The translations under genes were made by a program, and so were the position numbers. Below, piece by piece: positions 7,249-15,567 of a stretch of DNA of 64,000 nt; positions within the stretch are counted from its first letter, which is position 1, and each line of letters starts with the position of its first letter. The stretch spans positions 1-64,000 of the forward strand of contig NZ_CADIKF010000037.1 in assembly GCF_902859875.1 (NCBI RefSeq), given 5' to 3'. A model generated the notes under the pieces. It saw only the letters and a list, made by a program, of their open reading frames with translations. It made no database searches and was not told the DNA's origin. This DNA comes from Paraburkholderia solisilvae. Lineage in GTDB: Bacteria; Pseudomonadota; Gammaproteobacteria; Burkholderiales; Burkholderiaceae.

Positions 7249-9129
7249 ATGACCGCCACGAACATTACCGTGATCGGCCTCGGCCCGCGCGGAATAAGTG
7301 TGCTTGAGCGGATACTCAGGCACGTCGAGCGGCTTCCGGAAGAGGCGCGACTGCATATCGATGTGATCGACCCTGGGGAGGCCGGGCAAGGCTCGCACCC
7401 CGAGCGGCAGCCCGATCACCTGCTGATCAATACCATCGCATCTCAGGTGACAATGTTTGCACCCGATAGCGTTGGAGGGGGGGCCAGTTTGCCGACGCTC
7501 GTCGAGTGGGCGACGGCGAACGGCTATCGGCGTTTCGGGAGGCGCTTTTTTCGCGTCGGTGACGGATCGGGTGCTGCAATAACGGAATTTGACTACCTGC
7601 CGCGCTGCCTCCTGGGAGAATATCTGTCCTGGGTGTATGACTTCGTGACGCGCCAATTGCCGGACCGCGTGACAATTTCCCATCACCGCACCCGCGCGCA
7701 GGATGTCGTCCCGGACGGCGACGGTTTCCAGGTGCACCTCGCCAATGGATACGTCGCGCGGGCCGACTATGTGTTCCTGACGATGGGGCACGGCCGCCGG
7801 CGACCGACCGGCGATGACCAGCTTGCAGCCGCGTTCGTGGAGCAGCACGTGAACCGCAATCCGGCGCTTGCATTTTTTGGTTCGCCCTACCCGGTCAACA
7901 CTCTGTCCACAATCTCGACCCGCTCGACGGTGGCGATTCAGGGCTTTGGTCTCACTGCGCATGATGTCATCTCCGAACTGACCGTCGGTCGAGGCGGCCG
8001 ATTTATTGGACCGGAGGACGCCCTTCGCTACGAGCCGTCCGGGCGCGAACCGAAGTTGCTGATTTTCTCGCGAAATTGCTTACCGTTCGCCGCGCGTGGC
8101 GTCAACCAGAAAGGCCTGACGGGTCGTCATCATGCGCATTTCTTTACGCCTGACGCTGTACGGCGACTGGCCGACGAGGCCACTATTGCGAAGGGTGATC
8201 GGCGCGTCGACTTTCGCGCGGACGTGCTGCCGTTGATCATCGCCGAGATGGCTTATGCGTACCGGTGCGCGGCATCGCGGACGGCGGTCGACCCCACTAC
8301 GTTCGTCCCGACAATCGACGAGACGCGAACGATCGAAGCGATTCTGTGGCCGCTCGAGGACCGTCAATTCGCATCGCACGCAGAGTTCCAGGCGTTCTTT
8401 GATGAGCGTTTCGGAGATGATTTATCGCACGCGTTTCTTGGCAACTTGTCGAGCCCCGTGAAGGCCGCGACGGACGTCTTGCGAGACGCTCGCGAAGCAT
8501 TGCGAACCGCAATCGAGTATGGCGCTGCAACGCCTGAGTCGCACCAATTCTTCTGTGAAGAATTCAACGCTATCACTAACCGGATCTCGTTCGGTCCGCC
8601 AAAGCAGCGCAACGTCGAATTCAACGCGCTGCGCGCGGCGGGTGTCCTCGAACTCGGAGGCGGCCCCGGCGCACGCGTGCACGGTGACCACGATCGCGCA
8701 CGCTTCAGGATCGACACGCCCTATAAGGATGGCGAGACACATCGTTTCGCCGATGTATTGATTGCCGCGAGGCTCGATGCATGGTCCCCGCACACGGATG
8801 ATTCGCCGCTAACCGCGAATCTTCTCGACCGGGGACTGATCCGGCCGTATAAAAACGGCGACTATCACCCTGGTGGTCTCGACATCGATCGACAACTGCG
8901 GCCGATCGGACGCGACGGTATTGCGCACCCGCGCATCTGGGCAATTGGATTTCCGGTCGAGGACGCGCATTTTTACACGCACGCCCTGCCGCGTCCGCAG
9001 ATCGCATCGCGTCAGACGGCCGACGCCGAATGCTGCGCGCTTCAGTTGCTTGACGCCATTGCGCAACGCCGGCCGGCGTTTACCCCCCGTACCGAGACGA
9101 GCACCGATGATCTGGAGGCGACGGCATGA
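7249..9129 (+). CDS. FAD/NAD(P)-binding protein (NAD_binding_9 type)
   Basis: A 626-residue protein that opens with a Rossmann dinucleotide fold, VIGLGPRGISVLERIL, of the PF13454-type FAD/NAD(P)-binding family. Members resemble flavin monooxygenases and N-hydroxylases, but most are uncharacterised. A second nucleotide-binding stretch (VAIQGFGLTAHDVISEL) lies near residue 230, and the C-terminus has the FAD-side motif WAIGFPVEDAHFYTH. An ATG at 7249 with GAGGAG upstream is preferred; the open frame extends back to 7012 only inside the previous gene. The stop overlaps the cupin start (ATGA). An oxidative step on a small molecule is a fair inference; the substrate is unknown. Confidence 0.75.
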   Translation: MTATNITVIGLGPRGISVLERILRHVERLPEEARLHIDVIDPGEAGQGSHPERQPDHLLINTIASQVTMFAPDSVGGGASLPTLVEWATANGYRRFGRRFFRVGDGSGAAITEFDYLPRCLLGEYLSWVYDFVTRQLPDRVTISHHRTRAQDVVPDGDGFQVHLANGYVARADYVFLTMGHGRRRPTGDDQLAAAFVEQHVNRNPALAFFGSPYPVNTLSTISTRSTVAIQGFGLTAHDVISELTVGRGGRFIGPEDALRYEPSGREPKLLIFSRNCLPFAARGVNQKGLTGRHHAHFFTPDAVRRLADEATIAKGDRRVDFRADVLPLIIAEMAYAYRCAASRTAVDPTTFVPTIDETRTIEAILWPLEDRQFASHAEFQAFFDERFGDDLSHAFLGNLSSPVKAATDVLRDAREALRTAIEYGAATPESHQFFCEEFNAITNRISFGPPKQRNVEFNALRAAGVLELGGGPGARVHGDHDRARFRIDTPYKDGETHRFADVLIAARLDAWSPHTDDSPLTANLLDRGLIRPYKNGDYHPGGLDIDRQLRPIGRDGIAHPRIWAIGFPVEDAHFYTHALPRPQIASRQTADAECCALQLLDAIAQRRPAFTPRTETSTDDLEATA

Positions 9130-9728
9130 GCGCGATCCACGAGCGCAATCAGCATCCAGCGGCGAAATCGAAATCGGCCGTGACGCACGACGGCGGCCTG
9201 ATTCCGTTTGCGCACTACCTCAGCATTGCTTCGCGCACGCCGCCTCGACCCGCGCACTGGTCGGCAAAAGCGATTGCCGACGCGACCGGGCGATTTCCGC
9301 ACGGTGAGCGCGGCACCGCAGCGTTGGTGCCGTGTGAAGAGGGCTTTGGAGACCCAGGCAGCGTCGAAGCAGCGCCAGGTATCTCGCTGACACTACAGAT
9401 AGTCGAGCCTCAGCAAGGCACCCGTCCTCATCGGCACGCGTTCTGGCATTTGTATCTGGTCGTAGCTGGCGACGGAGTCGGACACGTCGCCAGCGAGGGT
9501 GACAGGCATGACGCGGCCGCGTATTCCCTCGTAGCAGGAGATGTGCTGTACGTGCCGGCCTGGGCGACACACAGTTTCGTCAATCCGGATTCGACCACGC
9601 CACTGATGCTATACGCCCTGCAGAATCTACCGCAATTGGCGGCGTTGGGCACGCTGGTCCGCGAAGCACCAGACGGCGGAATCGAGCACGTGTATCGTGT
9701 GTCGTCCGGCGAGTTTCATTCATTGTGA
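9126..9728 (+). CDS. Cupin-domain protein, gentisate-dioxygenase-like
   Basis: A 200-residue protein with one clear cupin barrel. Motif 1, TRPHRHAFWHLYLVVAGDG, and motif 2, ending VPAWATHSFVN, carry the histidines that usually bind Fe(II) or Mn(II). The HRHAFWHLYLV arrangement recalls one half of the gentisate / 1-hydroxy-2-naphthoate dioxygenase bicupins, though those are about 350 residues with two barrels. A ring-cleaving dioxygenase role would fit the maleyl-isomerase-like gene two positions downstream, but a non-catalytic sensor or isomerase cupin cannot be excluded. The start overlaps the previous stop by four bases. Confidence 0.7.
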   Translation: MSAIHERNQHPAAKSKSAVTHDGGLIPFAHYLSIASRTPPRPAHWSAKAIADATGRFPHGERGTAALVPCEEGFGDPGSVEAAPGISLTLQIVEPQQGTRPHRHAFWHLYLVVAGDGVGHVASEGDRHDAAAYSLVAGDVLYVPAWATHSFVNPDSTTPLMLYALQNLPQLAALGTLVREAPDGGIEHVYRVSSGEFHSL

Positions 9729-9747
9729 TTATCTGAGGGAGCTTTGT

Positions 9748-11010
9748 GTGAATCCGTCTCAAGCCGAGAGTCGTCTCAGCACAGCGGCGCTGTACACGAC
9801 CGTGTTTCTGCCATTCGCGTTTGGACACTACGTATCGTTCGTATTCCGTTCGATCAACGCCGTGCTCGCGCCGTATCTCGTCGATGCATTCCAGTTCAGC
9901 GCGGCGCAGCTTGGCCTGTTGTCCAGTGCATATTTCGTGTCGTTCGGCATTGCCCAGCTCCCGGTCGGGATGGCGCTCGACCGCTACGGGCCGCGCCGCG
10001 TGCAGCTCGTGTTGCTCGGCCTCGCGTCGGCCGGCTCGCTGCTGTTCGCCGCGGGTAACGGCTTTTGGCCGCTCTTCGCCGCCCGCGTGCTGACCGGCGT
10101 AGGCCTGTCGGCCTGCTTCATGGGGGCGATCAAAGCGCTGTCATATTGGGTCGAGACGCACAAGCTGCCGTCAATCCATGGGTATCTGCTCGCGGCGGGC
10201 GGACTCGGCGCGATGTCGGCGACGCTGCCGGTTGAGCTCGCCGTGCAGCATATCGGCTGGCGTGTACTGTTCGTCGTGCTCGCCGGCATCATACTTATTC
10301 CAGCGCTCGCCATTTTCTTTGTCACGCCACGAGAACCGCTCGCGCACCGCGTCGCGCGCTGGCCGACCTTAGCCTCGCTGATCGAGGTCTATCGCAACCC
10401 CGCATTTCGACGCACGATCTCACTGCTGCTGCCGGCGCACGCGGTCGCGTTCGGGCTGCAAGGGTTGTGGATGGGGCAATGGCTGCAGGACGTCGGTGGA
10501 CGCAGCACGCAAGACATCGCGGCGCTGCTGTTTGTCGGTATGGGAGCGATCGTGGTCGGCTCGCTTTCCATCGGCAATATCACGGAATGGGCGGGACGAC
10601 GGTTTGGCGCAAAGCCGCTCGATGTCGCGGGCGTAGGTGTCGGGCTGTTTCTACTCGTGCAACTGCTGGCAGTCTTGAACATCGTCGCGTGGATTCCGGC
10701 ACTGACCATAGCCTTCACGCTGATCGGTACCATTGCGGGCCTGGAGTATACGATCGTCGCTCAGAGTGTTCCGCCTGCATTGACGGGCCGCGCCGCAACT
10801 TGCCTTAACCTGCTGATCTTCTCCGGCGCGTTCATCGTGCAAAGCGGCTTTGGTTTCGTCATCAGCGCATGGAAGCCGGATGCCGCTCGCCACTATCCGG
10901 CCGTCGCCTATCAGACGGCCTTCGCTATCGCGATAGCGTTTCAACTTCCGGGGTTTGTCGGTTGGCTGCTGCGCGCCGCGACGCGTCGCTCGAGGCAGGA
11001 GGCCGTATGA
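9748..11010 (+). CDS. Major facilitator superfamily transporter
   Basis: A 420-residue inner-membrane protein with about twelve hydrophobic segments. The MFS cytoplasmic motif between helices 2 and 3 reads GMALDRYGPRRVQ. The GTG at 9748 is chosen because GAGGGA stands seven bases ahead and the first helix follows shortly; an upstream ATG at 9697 lies inside the cupin gene. It follows the cupin by 19 bases and overlaps the next gene by four, so it belongs to the operon. It should import the pathway substrate or export the product; the subfamily does not tell which. Confidence 0.85.
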   Translation: MNPSQAESRLSTAALYTTVFLPFAFGHYVSFVFRSINAVLAPYLVDAFQFSAAQLGLLSSAYFVSFGIAQLPVGMALDRYGPRRVQLVLLGLASAGSLLFAAGNGFWPLFAARVLTGVGLSACFMGAIKALSYWVETHKLPSIHGYLLAAGGLGAMSATLPVELAVQHIGWRVLFVVLAGIILIPALAIFFVTPREPLAHRVARWPTLASLIEVYRNPAFRRTISLLLPAHAVAFGLQGLWMGQWLQDVGGRSTQDIAALLFVGMGAIVVGSLSIGNITEWAGRRFGAKPLDVAGVGVGLFLLVQLLAVLNIVAWIPALTIAFTLIGTIAGLEYTIVAQSVPPALTGRAATCLNLLIFSGAFIVQSGFGFVISAWKPDAARHYPAVAYQTAFAIAIAFQLPGFVGWLLRAATRRSRQEAV

Positions 11011-11657
11011 CGACACTGCATGGCTTCTATCGTTCATCGGCATCATTCCGCGTGCGGATCGCACTGAACCTGAAGGACATCTCCTACGACACAAGGTCGT
11101 ACGACATTCCATCCCTCAAGCATCAAGATCCGGCTTATGTCGCGATCAATCCCCAAGGGTTGCTTCCCACGCTTGCAATCGACGGCTATCTGCTTACCCA
11201 GTCGCTGGCGATCATCGACTATCTGGAGACGACGCGCCCGACACCGCCGCTCTACCCAGCGGATTCAGCAGGTCGGGCGCGCGTCCTGAGTCTGGCCATG
11301 AACATCGGCGCGGATATCCATCCGTTGGGTGTAGCGCGTACCGTGCGCTATCTGCGCAATACCGCTGGACTCGACGAGTCGCAGTCGACCCAGTGGCAAC
11401 GGCACTGGATAGAAAACGGCTTCACTGCACTCGAGGCGAGCTTGCGCAGAGGCTCGGAAGGCCGTTTCAGTCATGGCGATAGTCCCAGCGTCGCCGATCT
11501 TTTTATCGTGCCTCAGGTATTCACAGCGCGGCGTCTAGGTGTGCATGTGGAGCGATATCCAACGATTGCCTCTATCGTCGAAGCATGCTTGATGTTGCCG
11601 GCTTTTCAGAAGGCGCTTCCGGACCAGCAGCCGGATAGTCAGCAGAATGTGCCCTGA
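11007..11657 (+). CDS. maiA: Maleylacetoacetate / maleylpyruvate isomerase-like zeta-class GST
   Basis: A 216-residue glutathione S-transferase of the zeta class. The N-terminal thioredoxin-like domain has the class signature SSASFRVRIALNLK, with the serine pair that activates glutathione, and NPQGLLPTL with its cis-proline. The C-terminal helical domain contains the family block SPSVADLFIVPQV. Such enzymes isomerise maleylacetoacetate (tyrosine/homogentisate) or maleylpyruvate (gentisate) from cis to trans. No fumarylacetoacetate hydrolase is nearby, so the normal partner step is missing here. ATG 11007 overlaps the MFS stop. It is the last gene of the six-gene operon. Homogentisate, gentisate or a related ring-cleavage product are all possible. 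Confidence 0.8.
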   Translation: MTTLHGFYRSSASFRVRIALNLKDISYDTRSYDIPSLKHQDPAYVAINPQGLLPTLAIDGYLLTQSLAIIDYLETTRPTPPLYPADSAGRARVLSLAMNIGADIHPLGVARTVRYLRNTAGLDESQSTQWQRHWIENGFTALEASLRRGSEGRFSHGDSPSVADLFIVPQVFTARRLGVHVERYPTIASIVEACLMLPAFQKALPDQQPDSQQNVP

Positions 11658-11704
11658 CATGACCTGCATATCCGCCTCGCCATCCGGTACCTGGAGTCGC
11701 CGTA

Positions 11705-12424
11705 TCAACAGATAGGCATTCGGCCCATGATGATGCAGTCGGCAAGGCGGTCGCACAGGGCGGCATCGCGTTGCGACTGCGCGATAACGTGGTGGTCCTG
11801 TCCTGTTAGATCGACGATGCGTTTTCGGCAGGCGCTCCGCGCATGATGTTCGATCAAGTCCGCGACGGAATGTGGGATCACATGATCATTGGTCGCTCTC
11901 ACGATGGTGAGCGAACCGGTGAACGACTCGATCGCCGTAAGTGCGTCGGACTGGCGCCAGCTCTCTGGCTGTCGGATCACGTCTGAAAAGGCTTGACCGA
12001 AAGGCACCTCAAAAGCGTTGCGATGGTAGATGGCGGCTGCCAGCAGCACCAGATGTACCTTGGCATCGCGTAGGGTTGCGGCGAGGCGGATGGCGATCTC
12101 GCCGCTCATGCTGTTGCCGACGACAGTGTGCACAGGATCCGGTAGCCAGCGTAATACCGCTTCAGCCTCGACCAGGCGCCTGGCTAATGATCCCGGGCTG
12201 TTGTTGCTGCTTTCGCCATGACCTGAGAAATCGAAAGCGGCACTGCTAAAGCCGCGTTTTGCGAGGCTTACGCGCAACGGAGTAAAGCCAGAGCGCCAGG
12301 CTGCAGCGCCGTGCAGAAGCAAGGTGCCGACGCGGCCGTCAGGTGTCATCCTGTCGAGCGCGAGCGATTCTGGCGGGACATTGAGCAGTTGGCGGTAGGG
12401 TTGGAATCGCGCGCAGGGCGACAT
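11705..12424 (-). CDS. Alpha/beta hydrolase
   Basis: A 239-residue alpha/beta hydrolase. The nucleophile elbow is GNSMSG with Ser105, the oxyanion loop is LLHGAAAWRSGF, and the acid and base lie in TNDHVIP and GQDHHVI. No signal peptide is seen, so it is probably cytoplasmic. Its start directly follows the stop of the upstream monooxygenase-like gene (TGA then ATG with no gap), so the two are co-translated. They run towards the GST gene, convergent with the six-gene operon. The substrate cannot be told; esters or C-C bonds are both possible. Confidence 0.75.
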   Translation of the reverse strand: MSPCARFQPYRQLLNVPPESLALDRMTPDGRVGTLLLHGAAAWRSGFTPLRVSLAKRGFSSAAFDFSGHGESSNNSPGSLARRLVEAEAVLRWLPDPVHTVVGNSMSGEIAIRLAATLRDAKVHLVLLAAAIYHRNAFEVPFGQAFSDVIRQPESWRQSDALTAIESFTGSLTIVRATNDHVIPHSVADLIEHHARSACRKRIVDLTGQDHHVIAQSQRDAALCDRLADCIIMGRMPIC

Positions 12425-12736
12425 TCAATATTCCGCCAGCTTTCCGGATGCTGGTTCAACGTGGAGCAGCGCATCAAGGATCTGAATGCGCGGTGGCGAC
12501 CCGTACATCGTTTGCACCATCTGCCGGTATTCCGCGCCATGCCAGCGCTCGGCTGCTTCTCTATCTTTCCAGATGTAGACTCCGCCGCCCAGTGCGCGCT
12601 CCGGGTCAAAGAAATAGTACTTCTGTATCAAGTCGGGATTCGTTAGCCATTTTTCAGCCGTCTTTCTATACAGCGCGAGTACGGCTTCTCGCGTGATGTC
12701 CGGCGGCAAGTCGAAGAAGACAAGTTCAGTAATCAC
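12425..12736 (-). CDS. Small dimeric alpha/beta-barrel monooxygenase-like protein
   Basis: A 103-residue protein with the look of the YdhR / ABM ferredoxin-like monooxygenase family: an N-terminal strand ITELVFFDL, an amphipathic helix with LALYRKTAEKWLTNP, then YYFFDPERALGGGVYIWKDREAAERWH. Such proteins form dimeric barrels and oxidise small aromatic substrates without a cofactor, or act as decorating domains. ATG 12736 gives a clean start, although the Shine-Dalgarno sequence is modest (GGAGCC). It is the first gene of a two-gene unit with the hydrolase and faces the LysR regulator across a 150-base gap. Confidence 0.65.
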   Translation of the reverse strand: MITELVFFDLPPDITREAVLALYRKTAEKWLTNPDLIQKYYFFDPERALGGGVYIWKDREAAERWHGAEYRQMVQTMYGSPPRIQILDALLHVEPASGKLAEY

Positions 12737-12888
12737 AAGCGGCTCCTTAACGATGGACCGACGCAGCCCGTTTCATGACTTCTGATTGGATAAATCGCCC
12801 ACGAATAGCTTGCATGCTAACGCCATTGTTACTTAACAGACAGTTATGCTAGGATATTTCAATCATAATTAACCATTATTAATAGACC
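12737..12888. promoter_or_regulatory. Divergent control region with an AT-rich inverted repeat
   Basis: This 152-base gap separates divergently oriented genes: the monooxygenase-like unit (minus) and the LysR regulator (plus), the usual layout for LysR control. Just before the LysR start lies the short inverted repeat ATAAT-N5-ATTAT (12865-12879) within AT-rich sequence. It is a candidate regulator site or part of the LysR promoter. The assignment rests on layout and this weak dyad only. Confidence 0.4.
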
Positions 12889-13743
12889 ATGCGTGACTAT
12901 CTGGATGTTTCGGCAGTCGAGGCGTTCGTGCTGGTAGCCGATCTGCGAAGCTTCACGCGCGCAGGAGAGGCGCTAGGATTTTCACAGGCGGGAATTAGTA
13001 TGAAACTGCGCCGCCTTGAGACGTCGCTTGGCCGGAGGCTGCTGGTGCGCACGCCGCGTCGGGTACGTCTAACGGAGGAGGGTGATGCGTTCTTGCCGCG
13101 TGCCCGAGCTTTGCTGGGCGCACACGAGCTCGCTGTTTCTTCCGCCGGGCAGCCCACCCGGCGGCTGACATTGGGCATTAGCGAACACGTGGCGGGGCCG
13201 GAGTTGCCAGACATTCTGGCCAAGGTCAAATCGTACGACTCGGGCCTGTTGATACAGGTACGAGTCGACTCTTCCGCCACACTGATTGACGCCTTTGAGC
13301 GCGACGAACTGGATGTAGCAGTCGTGCGGCGTCAGCGCCGGCGACATGACGATGACGTATTGTTTCCCGATAGCTACGGTTGGTTTGGCACATTGAAATA
13401 CGAGACGCTGTCATTGCCGCTGCCGTTGGTCAGCGTTGAGGAGGCATGCGGCGTTCGTTCGATCGCGACACGCTTGTTGACGCAAGCGAAGATCGAATGG
13501 CTCGATGCGTTTATCGGGGGCGGGATGGGAGCTGTGCTGGCCGCTGTCAGCGCGGGTATAGGCGTTGCGCCGCTGCCGAGACGGCTTGCTACGACAGGGC
13601 TGATCGATGTTGGCGATCGATTTGGATTGCCACCGTTGCCTAAAGCCGACGTGGTGATGCTCTCTCATCCGACGCACGCTCAGACAACGGCGACTCTGCG
13701 AGTGTTAGGTGCGGCATTCCGCAGCAGTGTCGCCGAAGAATGA
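12889..13743 (+). CDS. LysR-family transcriptional regulator
   Basis: A 284-residue LysR-type regulator. The N-terminal winged helix-turn-helix spans roughly residues 5-65: AFVLVADLRSFTRAGEALGFSQAGIS, then RRLETSLGRRLLVRTPR. The rest is a periplasmic-binding-protein-like effector domain. The ATG at 12889 lies 152 bases from the divergent monooxygenase-hydrolase unit, which is therefore its most likely target. It might also control the carboxymuconolactone decarboxylase-like gene. The inducing ligand is unknown. Ribosome binding before the start is poor, as is common for weakly expressed regulators. Confidence 0.9.
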   Translation: MRDYLDVSAVEAFVLVADLRSFTRAGEALGFSQAGISMKLRRLETSLGRRLLVRTPRRVRLTEEGDAFLPRARALLGAHELAVSSAGQPTRRLTLGISEHVAGPELPDILAKVKSYDSGLLIQVRVDSSATLIDAFERDELDVAVVRRQRRRHDDDVLFPDSYGWFGTLKYETLSLPLPLVSVEEACGVRSIATRLLTQAKIEWLDAFIGGGMGAVLAAVSAGIGVAPLPRRLATTGLIDVGDRFGLPPLPKADVVMLSHPTHAQTTATLRVLGAAFRSSVAEE

Positions 13744-13806
13744 CTAGCGGTCATCTGCGTGCCTGACGCGCGAGAACCGACACTTAACGGTTCAAAGTTA
13801 GGCCGG

Positions 13807-14583
13807 CTAGGGCTGAGTAACTACCGAGCGAAACGCATCGTGTTGCCACGGTGCCGGGAACGGAGGAGTCACTCCTGTGGGCAAGGGCGTTCGAGCGACA
13901 TTGAGTTCTTGAGCGAGCAGACTGAAATAGCTGTCGATGCCGACGAGATCCACAAGACCCTGTTCGCCGAATCGCGAAGTGGCGCGTGCAAAGGTCGCAT
14001 CGCTGACGTTGTGGTCGCGATGAAGTTCGCTAAGCACGTCGTAGACTATCGCTTCGTCCGCGCTCATGTCGGAAGGGCGCTGCCGATTCGCCAGTGCCTG
14101 GACGATCGAAGGTGCCACGCCAGCGCGCAGCGCAATCGGCTCGTGGATGTACCACACATAAGGCGATTCCATCGCGCGGCCCGATATAAGGACGGCAAAT
14201 TCACGCAGTTTGGGCGGGAGGTTCGCGTGGAAACGCAGGTACTCTCCTAGCAATTGCGCGCGCGTGAGGAGCTCTGGGCTGCGTAGCAGGACATCGAACG
14301 GTCCGAAGATGCAGCCGCGTGGACCGGCAGCAATGCGCGCTGCCGCCTCTCGTTGCGCGGCGGTCATTTTATCTTGCGTAAGCCGCGGCATTCGTTCCGC
14401 CGCAGCATCGCGCTTCGCCACGCCGGTGTTGCTGCATTGACTTGACCAGCTCAGCGCGTCGCTGGGAGATGACTGCGTCGCCCAACTGACGCATGCCGTG
14501 CATGTCAGCGCGAAGGCAGCGCCAAGACGCATATATCGAGAACGTAACCGCGCAAATCGAAGCGTCGTCGCCATGAAAGCCAT
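13807..14583 (-). CDS. Exported carboxymuconolactone decarboxylase-family protein
   Basis: A 258-residue protein (ATG 14583, or 14574 three codons later). A hydrophobic N-terminal segment ending in CVSWATQS looks like a signal peptide. The body is a carboxymuconolactone decarboxylase / AhpD-like helical domain: TAAQREAAARIAAGPRG, LLTRAQLLGEYLRFHANLPPKLREFAVLISGRA, then YVWYIHEPIALRAGV. The CxxC pair of AhpD peroxidases is not present, so a peroxiredoxin-reductant role is unlikely. The family has many exported members of unknown activity. It lies convergent to the LysR gene with a 63-base gap. Confidence 0.7.
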   Translation of the reverse strand: MAFMATTLRFARLRSRYMRLGAAFALTCTACVSWATQSSPSDALSWSSQCSNTGVAKRDAAAERMPRLTQDKMTAAQREAAARIAAGPRGCIFGPFDVLLRSPELLTRAQLLGEYLRFHANLPPKLREFAVLISGRAMESPYVWYIHEPIALRAGVAPSIVQALANRQRPSDMSADEAIVYDVLSELHRDHNVSDATFARATSRFGEQGLVDLVGIDSYFSLLAQELNVARTPLPTGVTPPFPAPWQHDAFRSVVTQP

Positions 14584-14651
14584 TGTTTGTCAGGGGACCG
14601 CTACGTTAGCAGCCGCGGCGAGTTATTTCCAGAGCGTGTTAGTACTTTCAG

Positions 14652-14843
14652 TTAAGCCTGGTATCCCGTAATCCGCCCTGCGTCCGCCAACGTAGCCATC
14701 CGCGTAACCGACGCCGACAGCTCCCGAAAATTCCCCGTCCACGCCGCGCGTGACGAGGTAGCAAACGCCACATACTTCCGCTTCGCCTCAACGTTAAACC
14801 GCACCTGCTCGCCCTCCTCACGTCCGAAGCGAAAGTGATGCAT
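14652..14843 (-). CDS. Small conserved-looking protein of unknown function
   Basis: A possible 63-residue protein, beginning MHHFRFGREEGEQVRFN and ending ADAGRITGYQA. The internal stretch KRKYVAFATSSRAAW reads like ordinary coding sequence with GC-rich third positions. A longer frame reaches 14978 but lacks support. The ribosome binding site is weak. It trails the type VI cargo genes on the same strand by about 100 bases and may be the last member of that unit, or an old fragment. I cannot assign a function. Confidence 0.4.
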   Translation of the reverse strand: MHHFRFGREEGEQVRFNVEAKRKYVAFATSSRAAWTGNFRELSASVTRMATLADAGRITGYQA

Positions 14844-14949
14844 ACGTTGAGACAGGTGGCGTGTGTGAAAGGGTCGTGTGGCGCGCGGCCAAGGGCAAGA
14901 GTGGCCGCGCGCAAAGAATGAGGGAATTGCCCTACCGAATCCAACGGCC

Positions 14950-15567
14950 TCAATGATCCGCTCCCATGCTGACATCAATCAGATAGCGCGATTTCTCATT
15001 TGGCGCGGGACTACACTCAATCCAGCACTTGAAGTTGAAATACATCACGTATTTGTGCGGCACCACCAGCTCCCGCGTGCTGCCCCGGCGAAGCCTGGCG
15101 AGCCCGGCGGCGGACGCGGTGTCGAACCACGACGGCGGGCGTTCGCCGGATCGTTCGATCGGCTCCCACCCACCGCGCCTGAAGTCGACCTGTAGCCGGC
15201 TCACCAAAGCAATCGCGTCATCGAAAGGCAACGCCTCAAGCATTGGCGACGTGGTGATCGTTAGGACTTTGCCGTCTAGAAACGTAACGCCAGCGAATTT
15301 GGTCGGCGGAAGTGTAAAACCGTGGTCAGGATCGTTGAAAACGATAACTACCGCTGGCTTATCGACATCGATCGTGCCGAAGCCGTTGCCCGGAGGCATT
15401 GAGTTCTTCGCGACTGGATAGGTCGACCCCTTTAGTACATCGTCGTAAGTTTCGCCTACCCCAACGGAAAGCGTCGTCGTGGTCGCAAGGTAGTCGCGCT
15501 TCGTCCATGCGACCACCGCCAGGACGGTGACGGCGGCAACCGCCGACCAGGCATAACGGCGCTTCAC
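14950..15567 (-). CDS. Membrane-anchored unknown in the PAAR gene cluster
   Basis: A 205-residue protein starting at GTG 15567, which overlaps the TGA stop of the upstream gene (GTGA), so the start is fixed by coupling. One N-terminal membrane helix (YAWSAVAAVTVLAVVAW) is followed by a soluble domain, likely periplasmic, that I do not recognise. It includes PAVVIVFNDPDHGFTLPP and an RLQVDFRRGGWEPIE stretch. Coupled to a PAAR module, it may be an immunity protein or an accessory for effector loading; this is inference from position. The longer frame upstream to 15813 runs inside the preceding gene and is not used. Confidence 0.55.
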   Translation of the reverse strand: MKRRYAWSAVAAVTVLAVVAWTKRDYLATTTTLSVGVGETYDDVLKGSTYPVAKNSMPPGNGFGTIDVDKPAVVIVFNDPDHGFTLPPTKFAGVTFLDGKVLTITTSPMLEALPFDDAIALVSRLQVDFRRGGWEPIERSGERPPSWFDTASAAGLARLRRGSTRELVVPHKYVMYFNFKCWIECSPAPNEKSRYLIDVSMGADH

